A stretch of DNA of 5,149 nt from an uncultured Clostridia bacterium. Its GTDB lineage: Bacteria; Bacillota; Clostridia; Christensenellales; Borkfalkiaceae. The notes below the pieces were generated by a model. The model saw only the letters and a program-made list of their open reading frames with translations. It did no database searches and had not been told where the DNA came from. The stretch lies in the NCBI GenBank assembly GCA_947177495.1, contig CAMWUS010000119.1:1-5149 (forward strand), given 5' to 3'. Shown one piece after another: positions 1 through 5,149 of the stretch; the stretch's first letter is position 1, and the number at the start of each line of letters is the position of its first letter. The translations under genes and the position numbers were made by a program.

Positions 1-111
1 TCTACGGCTCGTACGCATGTAGGTAACGTATTATATTATGTAATGCGCGGCGAGAAGAAAGCAGACGTAGCTTTGAACGATGCATATAAGAACTGCGGCG
101 GAAAATCTTAA
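1..111 (+). CDS. C-terminal fragment of a probable ABC-transporter extracellular solute-binding protein
   Basis: This is the last 36 codons of a gene that begins left of the window; the frame is open from base 1 and ends at the TAA at 109-111. The tail reads STARTHVGNVLYYVMRGEKK followed by ADVALNDAYKNCGGKS. A T/R-rich turn, a hydrophobic helix, the 'xxGEKxxxxALxDAxxxC' segment and a short polar end resemble the closing helices of family 1 (sugar or oligopeptide type) solute-binding proteins, where a 'G-K-[ST]-x-x-x-A-L-x-x-A' helix is common. This is pattern recognition on a short fragment; no ligand-binding or lipobox region is visible, so the ligand cannot be told. Its stop codon shares an A with the start codon of the next gene, so the two are translationally coupled and in one operon. 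It could also be the tail of another secreted or helical protein. That it is a real coding end is quite sure; the family is a moderate guess. Confidence 0.5.
   Translation, partial: STARTHVGNVLYYVMRGEKKADVALNDAYKNCGGKS
97..102 (+). promoter_or_regulatory. weak Shine-Dalgarno for the nuclease lipoprotein
   Basis: GGCGGA lies 8 bases before the ATG at 111, inside the end of the upstream gene. The match to GGAGG is imperfect. Together with the overlapping TAATG, this suggests that translation of the nuclease gene depends partly on ribosomes finishing the upstream gene. No promoter-like spacing was recognised in the 110 bases upstream, in line with cotranscription. Confidence 0.45.
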
Positions 112-1409
112 TGAAAAACATCTTACGCAAAATCAGTGCGTTTATCATTATTGCGTGTTGCTCTATCGTATGCTTGGCGGGTTGCGGCGAAAAAGATAAA
201 GAGATCGCCGACAATACCAAGTATTACGACGAGGTTACCAAAACGCTCAAATTGGATAAGGATTATGCCGGTAAGAATTTTTATACCGACGGCATAGGTT
301 CTGCCAAAGTCGCTTCGTATACCGACGGCGACACGACGCTTTTCCGTTTGGACGTTGCCGACCCCGATTTGGGCAGTACGGTAAATATCCGTTATTACAG
401 CATCAACACCCCCGAATCTACGGGTAAAGTGGAAAAGTGGGGCAAGTCGGCGTCGTTGTTCACCAAGCAGCAGCTTGAATCGGCAACGGAAATTGTATTG
501 GAAGCAACAACCACTCCTGCGTCTAAGGACAGCTACGGAACCCGCTATTTAGGTTACGTGTGGTATAAGACGGCGGACTACGACGACTTTAAGTGCCTGA
601 ACTTGGAAATCGTCGAAAACGGCTATTCGGAAAATACGGCCATCAATACGAACGCATATCCTTATTACAGCACTTTTAAAAAGGCAAACGACTTTGCGCG
701 TTCGATTAAACTCCGCCTGTATTCCGATTTGGAAGATCCGTTATACAGCACCGCGCCCATTGATGCCACGGTACAGGAAATCAGCGAAAATCCGCCGGCA
801 TTCTATAACGAGGAGCTTGAAGCAGGTTCCAAAGTTCGGTTTACCGCATATTTGAAATCGGTTACGATTTCCCAGTCGGGCACGTATATGTTCGTTGCCG
901 AACAGTACGATAAGGAAACGGGCAAAACGTATAAGCTTGACGTTTATGCGGGTTACAACTCGTCGGCGGCGTCAACGATGAAATTGGGGCACTTGTACCA
1001 AATCGTAGGCGACATGCAGAAGTACAATAGCTCATATCAGGTTTCGGGCATCGAGTTTATGCCGTTATACCCGTCTCCTGCCAATACGCACGTGGTACAG
1101 AGCGAATACTATTGGACATTTGATTCGAGCGTTTCTTACACCTTGAACAACAGTGCAACCCTTTATTCCGACGTTACCGTAACTTCCGTCAGCGTAGAGG
1201 GCACGGTAATGACGATCGAGGGCACGGCGCGGAAGTGCCAGAAAGATTCCTATGCGGATGCCACCGAATTCACGTTTAAAGTAAATGTGGCAGAGGGGTA
1301 CACAACGAATCTTTCCGTTGGCAGTAAGTTCCATGCAAACGCGTATAAGTTCGATAAGTCCGAAAATATTTGGACGATCGTCAGCGTTAACGACATTCAA
1401 AAAAAATAA
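111..1409 (+). CDS. thermonuclease (SNase-like) domain lipoprotein with OB-like C-terminal modules
   Basis: A 432-aa predicted surface lipoprotein. Residues 1-25 form a lipoprotein signal peptide: basic MKNILRKIS, a hydrophobic core, and lipobox LAGC with Cys25 as the lipidated residue, followed by a charged tether. Residues about 62-205 fit the staphylococcal nuclease fold, which cleaves DNA and RNA phosphodiester bonds with Ca2+. DGDT at 72-75 matches the Asp19/Asp21 metal loop. Arg94, Thr100 and Glu102 in IRYYSINTPE match Arg35, Thr41 and Glu43. Arg145 in YGTRYLGYV matches Arg87. The residue at the Asp40 position is Asn99. The domain ends with the usual helix and a KLRLYSD tail. Residues about 230-325 look like an OB fold (VRFTAYLKSV, YMFVAEQYD, LDVYAGY, YQIVGDM, YQVSGIEF). 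Residues about 335-432 are a second beta-rich module, perhaps also OB-like. The start is fixed by the signal peptide. It sits in an operon between a probable solute-binding protein and a giant lipoprotein, which suggests extracellular nucleic-acid breakdown. The nuclease fold is confident; activity and substrate are inferred. Confidence 0.88.
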   Translation: MKNILRKISAFIIIACCSIVCLAGCGEKDKEIADNTKYYDEVTKTLKLDKDYAGKNFYTDGIGSAKVASYTDGDTTLFRLDVADPDLGSTVNIRYYSINTPESTGKVEKWGKSASLFTKQQLESATEIVLEATTTPASKDSYGTRYLGYVWYKTADYDDFKCLNLEIVENGYSENTAINTNAYPYYSTFKKANDFARSIKLRLYSDLEDPLYSTAPIDATVQEISENPPAFYNEELEAGSKVRFTAYLKSVTISQSGTYMFVAEQYDKETGKTYKLDVYAGYNSSAASTMKLGHLYQIVGDMQKYNSSYQVSGIEFMPLYPSPANTHVVQSEYYWTFDSSVSYTLNNSATLYSDVTVTSVSVEGTVMTIEGTARKCQKDSYADATEFTFKVNVAEGYTTNLSVGSKFHANAYKFDKSENIWTIVSVNDIQKK

Positions 1410-1417
1410 TTTAAAAT

Positions 1418-1422
1418 GGGAG
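1418..1422 (+). promoter_or_regulatory. Shine-Dalgarno for the giant lipoprotein
   Basis: GGGAG, followed by A, lies 10 bases before the ATG at 1433, inside the 23-bp gap after the nuclease gene stop (TAA at 1407-1409). The gap is A/T-rich and too short for a full promoter plus leader, so the gene is expected to be read from the upstream operon promoter but to initiate translation independently. Confidence 0.65.
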
Positions 1423-1432
1423 AAATACAACA

Positions 1433-4400
1433 ATGAAGAAGTTTTGGATAACTCTTTTATCCGTTCTCACGCTTGCCTTAAGCTTGTTCGGCATCGTGGC
1501 TTGCTCTTCGGGCAATGTTTTGGAGAACTACATCCTGAAAGAGAACGGCGCGCTTGTGGACGCAGACTTCGTGCTTCCCTACACGGTTAACGAGAAGGAA
1601 GTAACCTGGTCTTCGGACAGTTCGGCAATCGTCGTTGAAAAACGCACCGAAGATTGGCTCGCAAAAGTCAACCTCGGCGATACGCAGACGAACGTGACGC
1701 TGAAAGTGACCTGCGGGAAAGACTCGAAAGAGTTCAACGTAACCGTAGCGGCTTTGGACGTTTCCTACTTCGTATCGAAGTACAAGTTCAAGCAGGCTCA
1801 ATCGACCGTATTCGCGGATTTCGATCTTGAAACCGAAACCACCATCAACGGCAAGACGGCAACGATTGCTTGGTTCGCAGGGAAAGACGCAGACGGGAAC
1901 TACATTAAAGAAGGGGAATACATTAAGATCAGCGAAGACGGCAAGAAGTGCGAAGTAACGCAGTCTTCCTTGAACCCCGAAGTTAAAATTTACGCAACCT
2001 TTACTTATGGCGAGAAAACGCAAACCACCAACTACAGAATGACCGTTTCGTTCGAGCGCGATCATTTGGAAGAAGTTGACTACTGGTACTACAACACGGG
2101 CGTTTCCATCAAGATGTCCGGTTACGTAGTTGCAATCGGTACGGCTTATGCCGACCAGTACGAGAACGTAACGCTGTACATGGTCGACGACGACTTCTGC
2201 GCAGGTTACTATCTCTATCGTGTAAAGGCTTCCAAGGCAGACGGCGCTAAGCTGAAACCCGGCGTTCATGTAACGGTAACCAACACCACCAACACCAACT
2301 ACAACGGTCTTATCGAAACCAACGCAGGCGGTGAGTTAGTCGTTGACGATAAACCCGCAATCACCATCACCGACCACGTTTACGCGATCGACGATGACAT
2401 CTTGGCTAAGAGCCCCGCAGCTTTGTATCACACCTCCACGCTCGTTTCTCTTGATAAGTGGACGGTAAAGTCGATGGCGAAGTCGGTGCCCGAGGCAGGC
2501 AAAACGGGCACGCTGTTCACGCTTGAAAAGGGCGGAGTAGAAGTTGCCGTAGGCGTTTCCAAATATATGGAAGGCGTTTATATTACGGGCGACAAAGATG
2601 ATACTTGGAATGCTCTCATTGCTTTGCACGGCACCATCAAAGTGGGCGACGTTGTAAGCGTTTCCGGTATTCTCGGCAACTACGATGGCTATCAAATCAT
2701 TCCTTTGAAAGCTGACGACGTTAAGAAGGAAGAGGGCGCGGCAAGCGTTGTAAAAGACGATTGCACCAAAACGGCGAAGGCAATCGAAGCGGTTCAAAAT
2801 GCATTTGAAGGCAAGGGCGTAACCTATGCCGGCAAATCGACCTATACCATCGTTGCTGACAAAGAGATTACCGTTCCTACCGAGGTAGACGGCGCTACAA
2901 TCACCTACAAGGTTCTTCGTGACGCTCCCACCGTTAAATATGAGAACGGTAAGTTAATCGTTACGGTAGGCAACGAAGATATCGCAACCGTTGAAATTAC
3001 TTATACCTGTGGCGATTACACCACGAAGACCTACCACACCATCCACTCGGTGAAGATGTCGCCGAACGACGTTGTAGAGAAAGTTAAGTTCGACCTCGAA
3101 ATTGCAAAACAAACTGCCGAGAGCATCAACTTGCAAACAGAGGTTGAGCAGTATCCCGGCGCAGCAATCAGCTATGCTTTGAAGGGCGAAGCGGTTGAGG
3201 GCGTTAAGCTTTCGACGAAGGGCGACAAGCTCGAAATCGTACCTTCCACCACGACCGAGAGAACGGTTGTACTTGTTGCAACGTTCACTTACGGCGAAGC
3301 TACCACTACCAAGGAATACACCATTAAAATCGTTAAGGTTGACCCCGTTGAAACCGGTACGTTCAAGCTTATGATTGACCAGAAGAAGCTTAAAAAGACG
3401 TTGTATTTCACGGGTGGTATGGATGGCTTCTATGGCGCAACTACGGATTGGTATTACGATGCTATCGACGTAGTCGTTGCAGAAGTAGAGAACGGATATA
3501 CGCTCAAAGCAGGCGACAATTACATTGAGATTGAAGCAAGCGGTACTTATATCAACTTTAAACTTAAGCCTGAGGCTAACCCTGACGCCGCATGGAAATA
3601 TGATTACTCTTTGAAAACCTTCACTTGGGAAGTAAACGGAAACAGCTATTATCTTGGAACTTCGGGTACCTATAAAACGGTTAGCGAAAACAAGGTTGAC
3701 AAGATTTCTGGCGACAAGGAGGCGAATAGAGGCGTATCGGAATTCGTTGTAACCTTCGAAAAGCCCATTAACAAGACGGACAAAGATAAGGTTAAGGACG
3801 TAGCCGACAAGATTGATGCAACGCTTGAGATTGAAAAGGCAGGCGATATGCCGCTTTCTGAAAACGGTCCCATCGAAGGTGTGAAGTTTGCTTATGAGCT
3901 TGGCGAAACCACGCTCGCAACGCTTGAAAACGGCGTACTTAAAATTGCGAAGCTTCCCGAAGAAGATGGTACGTTCACGCTTACCGTAACCGTAACCTGC
4001 GGTAAAGAAAGCTCTTCCAAGACGGTTACCGTTACCGTAAAGGCAGCTAAAGCACCCGTAGTTAGCACGGGGGGGGGTGAACTTTCCTTTGCAGACAAGG
4101 ATGCTAATCGTACCACATTTAATACGAGCATTCAAGTTTGGGAAGCTAACGGGATTAAGTTGACCAACGAGAAGGCGTCCAGCACGTCGAATGTAGGCGA
4201 TTATGGTAATCCCGCTCGTTTCTACAAGGGCAGCTCCGTTAAAGTTGAATGCACGGGAATGACCAAAATCGTATTCGTGTGCGGTAGTGAGTCTTATGCT
4301 TCGGCACTTGTGAAATCCATCGGTACGGTCGAAGGCGTTACCGTTGCGCAAGACGGTGTAAACGTTACCGTAACTTTTGCGGCAGCTTGCAACGAGTTTG

Positions 4401-4456
4401 TAATTGCTGAGCTTACTGCACAGGTTAGAGTTGCTTCGATTACCGTTGAAGCGTAA
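1433..4456 (+). CDS. giant multidomain surface lipoprotein with Ig-like and OB-like modules
   Basis: A 1,007-aa predicted surface lipoprotein; no gene name recognised. The signal peptide MKKFWITLLSVLTLALSLFG leads into lipobox IVAC with Cys24 as the lipidated residue. Approximate modules read from the sequence: Ig-like 1 (28-107, resembling 'atrophied bacterial Ig' domains, with LP..V..KEVTWSSD); Ig-like 2 (110-207); OB-like 1 (214-306, IKMSGYVVAIG, NVTLYMVDD, VHVTVTNTT); OB-like 2 (330-432, GTLFTLEKGG, GDVVSVSGILGNYDGYQI); Ig-like 3 (445-540); Ig-like 4 (545-636); a beta module (638-778) with KTLYFTGG and SYYLGTSGTYKTVSENKV; Ig-like 5 (779-872); a Gly linker; and a C-terminal domain (884-1007, ELSFADKDANRTTF, GNPARFYKGSSVKV, GMTKIVFVC). 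Each Ig-like unit closes with a T-x-T-[CY]-G strand motif. No catalytic signature, LPXTG motif or S-layer anchor was seen, so membrane anchoring is by lipid. Similar beta and C-terminal modules are, from memory, common in clostridial surface proteins, including some with nuclease domains. A binding or scaffolding role beside the nuclease is inference. A G9 tract lies in the last linker. Confidence 0.85.
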   Translation: MKKFWITLLSVLTLALSLFGIVACSSGNVLENYILKENGALVDADFVLPYTVNEKEVTWSSDSSAIVVEKRTEDWLAKVNLGDTQTNVTLKVTCGKDSKEFNVTVAALDVSYFVSKYKFKQAQSTVFADFDLETETTINGKTATIAWFAGKDADGNYIKEGEYIKISEDGKKCEVTQSSLNPEVKIYATFTYGEKTQTTNYRMTVSFERDHLEEVDYWYYNTGVSIKMSGYVVAIGTAYADQYENVTLYMVDDDFCAGYYLYRVKASKADGAKLKPGVHVTVTNTTNTNYNGLIETNAGGELVVDDKPAITITDHVYAIDDDILAKSPAALYHTSTLVSLDKWTVKSMAKSVPEAGKTGTLFTLEKGGVEVAVGVSKYMEGVYITGDKDDTWNALIALHGTIKVGDVVSVSGILGNYDGYQIIPLKADDVKKEEGAASVVKDDCTKTAKAIEAVQNAFEGKGVTYAGKSTYTIVADKEITVPTEVDGATITYKVLRDAPTVKYENGKLIVTVGNEDIATVEITYTCGDYTTKTYHTIHSVKMSPNDVVEKVKFDLEIAKQTAESINLQTEVEQYPGAAISYALKGEAVEGVKLSTKGDKLEIVPSTTTERTVVLVATFTYGEATTTKEYTIKIVKVDPVETGTFKLMIDQKKLKKTLYFTGGMDGFYGATTDWYYDAIDVVVAEVENGYTLKAGDNYIEIEASGTYINFKLKPEANPDAAWKYDYSLKTFTWEVNGNSYYLGTSGTYKTVSENKVDKISGDKEANRGVSEFVVTFEKPINKTDKDKVKDVADKIDATLEIEKAGDMPLSENGPIEGVKFAYELGETTLATLENGVLKIAKLPEEDGTFTLTVTVTCGKESSSKTVTVTVKAAKAPVVSTGGGELSFADKDANRTTFNTSIQVWEANGIKLTNEKASSTSNVGDYGNPARFYKGSSVKVECTGMTKIVFVCGSESYASALVKSIGTVEGVTVAQDGVNVTVTFAAACNEFVIAELTAQVRVASITVEA
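4069..4077 (+). repeat. poly-G tract (9 G) inside the giant lipoprotein gene
   Basis: Nine consecutive G residues span codons 879-882 (Thr-Gly-Gly-Gly) and sit precisely in the linker between the fifth Ig-like module and the C-terminal domain. One extra G would place TGA (4078-4080) directly after the tract; one fewer would reach the TGA at 4161-4163 after 28 foreign codons. Homopolymeric G tracts of this length are known substrates for slipped-strand mispairing in surface-protein genes of other bacteria. Whether this one varies is not shown here, and the length itself could contain a sequencing error. Confidence 0.9.
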
Positions 4457-4480
4457 TTCGCAGTAACAACATCAAAACAA

Positions 4481-4512
4481 AAAACAGCTTTCCGAAAGGG
4501 AAGCTGTTTTTC
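4481..4512 (+). terminator. Rho-independent terminator of the lipoprotein operon (GAAA tetraloop)
   Basis: A 13-bp stem pairs 4481-4493 with 4498-4510 (one G-U pair) around a GAAA tetraloop, a GNRA-type stable loop. It begins 24 bases after the giant lipoprotein stop. The U run is supplied by the 3' arm (TTTT then TCT). On the minus strand the same hairpin is followed by TTTTTTGTTTT, so it can also act as a second stop for surE transcripts. Confidence 0.9.
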
Positions 4513-4517
4513 TATAT

Positions 4518-4549
4518 AAAAAAGCCTTCCGCTAAGGGAAGGCTTTTTT
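4518..4549. terminator. bidirectional Rho-independent terminator shared with surE
   Basis: A perfect 13-bp stem pairs 4518-4530 with 4537-4549 around a 6-base loop (GCTAAG). Both arms end in six A or six T, so the hairpin carries a U tract whichever strand is transcribed. It lies 10 bases beyond the surE stop on the minus strand and 7 bases after the first hairpin on the plus strand. It therefore closes both converging transcription units. Confidence 0.92.
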
Positions 4550-4559
4550 GCGGGTTAGG

Positions 4560-5149
4560 TTAGCCGACTTTCTTTTTGATCATATCGCGCGCGGCATAGT
4601 TGGTCAAATCAACGCAAATGGGGGAGATGGAAATATGTCCCGTCATCACTGCGTCGGTGTCAATATCAAGATTGCACGTGTTCTTGTAAAGGCATACGAG
4701 TTGGGGCACTACCGTGCCGTCGGGCAGGAACTCGAAATCGTCGCTGTAAATCGCGTCGCCTATGCCTGTAATCAAAATTTCGTCGCCTACTTCGGGGAAG
4801 TTCACGTTAAGCACGTCGGTATAGTTGAGCATCTTGCGCGATTGTATTTCTTCGAACACTCTGTCAAGATTTTTCACTGCATTGTCAAACGACGTAAAAG
4901 AGGCGGAAATGGCAATCGATTTTATTCCGCATTTCGCCGCTTCGAAGCAAGCGCCTACCGTGCCTGAATACTGAATATCTCCGCCAAGGTTAGGACCGCA
5001 GTTTATTCCCGAAAGAACGAGGTCGAATTTTCTCTTCAAGCCGAGCGCAGCAATGCGTACGCAGTCGGCAGGGGTGGAGTCTACGCTGTACGCTTCCACG
5101 CCCTCGAAAATATCTAACTTCTTTACCTCGTAGCCGCTATGTATTTCAA
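4560..5149 (-). CDS. surE: 5'/3'-nucleotidase SurE (5' end beyond the window)
   Basis: The frame is open to the right edge and ends at the TAA at 4562-4560, giving about 195 residues; full SurE proteins are about 250, so some 50-60 N-terminal residues are missing. SurE removes phosphate from 5'- and 3'-nucleoside monophosphates with a divalent metal in the cytoplasm, and in some species also acts on short polyphosphate. Visible family hallmarks are STPADCVRIA (matching the TPxDCV motif), LSGINCGPNLGGDIQYSGTV (SGINxGxNxGxDxxYSGTV; the first Asn is a metal ligand), ACFEAAKCGIKSIAIS, LNVNFPE, and the C-terminal GHISISPICVDLT. The N-terminal Asp-Asp metal pair and the catalytic-loop Ser lie outside the window. 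A GTG at 5099-5097 is an internal codon and not a start, because conserved SurE sequence continues upstream (EIHSGYEVKKLDIFEGVEAY). It converges on the lipoprotein operon and is not cotranscribed with it. Confidence 0.95.
   Translation of the reverse strand, partial: EIHSGYEVKKLDIFEGVEAYSVDSTPADCVRIAALGLKRKFDLVLSGINCGPNLGGDIQYSGTVGACFEAAKCGIKSIAISASFTSFDNAVKNLDRVFEEIQSRKMLNYTDVLNVNFPEVGDEILITGIGDAIYSDDFEFLPDGTVVPQLVCLYKNTCNLDIDTDAVMTGHISISPICVDLTNYAARDMIKKKVG

Noticed and set aside
1399..1406. Run of eight A at the end of the nuclease lipoprotein gene, a possible slippage or frameshift site into the next gene
   Set aside because: It lies in the last three codons before the stop. Gain of one A only adds a couple of residues before another TAA. 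Loss of one A gives a read-through in a frame that overlaps the start of the next gene but is not its frame, so no useful fusion results.
1410..1432. Possible promoter between the two lipoprotein genes
   Set aside because: The gap is only 23 bases and holds the ribosome binding site; no -35/-10 pair with proper spacing was recognised there.
2274..2304. ACC/AAC-rich microrepeat
   Set aside because: It encodes a Thr/Asn-rich loop (TNTTNTNYN) within the first OB-like module; the units are too irregular for a true tandem repeat.
3976..4041. Repeated GTTACCGTAAC-type words, which could be taken for direct or inverted DNA repeats or protein-binding sites
   Set aside because: They are in frame and simply encode alternating Thr-Val beta strands (TVTVTV); similar words recur wherever such strands occur in the gene (for example 4338-4375), so coding content explains them.
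2954..4351. Long open frame on the minus strand opposite the giant lipoprotein, 465 codons
   Set aside because: It mirrors the plus-strand coding frame, has a Cys/Arg/Phe-rich composition with no recognisable domain and no convincing ribosome binding site, whereas the plus strand has a signal peptide and clear modular domains.
4548..4967. Plus-strand open frame of 139 codons across the surE region
   Set aside because: It is antisense to unmistakable SurE motifs, begins inside the terminator-proximal region and has no family resemblance.
4560..5149. SurE as a dedicated part of the extracellular nuclease locus
   Set aside because: SurE has no visible secretion feature in the portion present, is normally cytoplasmic, is on the opposite strand and is separated by two terminators; a functional link would need conserved neighbourhood data.

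Overview
The window (5,149 bp, moderate GC) most resembles a chromosomal segment from a Clostridia-type Bacillota, possibly a gut or metagenome-derived lineage. The reasons are two consecutive genes with lipoprotein signal peptides (lipoboxes LAGC and IVAC), long secreted proteins built of Ig-like and OB-like domains, tight gene spacing and Rho-independent terminators. The taxonomic placement is an inference from protein style; no rRNA or tRNA gene is present to anchor it.

Layout: (1) 1-111 is the 3' end of a plus-strand gene whose tail looks like the C-terminus of an ABC-transporter extracellular solute-binding protein. (2) 111-1409 starts inside that gene's stop codon (TAATG overlap). It encodes a 432-aa lipoprotein with a staphylococcal-nuclease-like (thermonuclease) domain and two further beta-rich modules. 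(3) 1433-4456, only 23 bp downstream, encodes a 1,007-aa multidomain lipoprotein: two Ig-like modules, two OB-like modules, two more Ig-like modules, a beta module, a fifth Ig-like module and a separate C-terminal domain. No catalytic domain is recognisable in it. (4) 4457-4559 is a short convergent intergenic region holding two strong back-to-back hairpin terminators that can serve both strands. (5) 4560-5149 on the minus strand is the 3' three quarters of surE, a 5'/3'-nucleotidase; its start lies beyond the right edge.

The three plus-strand genes are almost certainly cotranscribed and their products should act at the outer face of the cytoplasmic membrane. A reasonable but unproven reading is an extracellular nucleic-acid degradation or scavenging locus: a surface nuclease, a large surface binding or scaffold protein, and an upstream solute-binding protein of an importer. 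SurE is a cytoplasmic housekeeping nucleotidase transcribed from the opposite direction, so its proximity may be coincidental.

The most notable DNA-level signal is a run of nine G residues (4069-4077) exactly at the linker before the last domain of the giant lipoprotein. Gain of one G would give an immediate TGA stop, and loss of one G a stop 28 codons later, so the tract could switch the terminal domain on and off. No mobile element, CRISPR array, tRNA or rRNA was seen.
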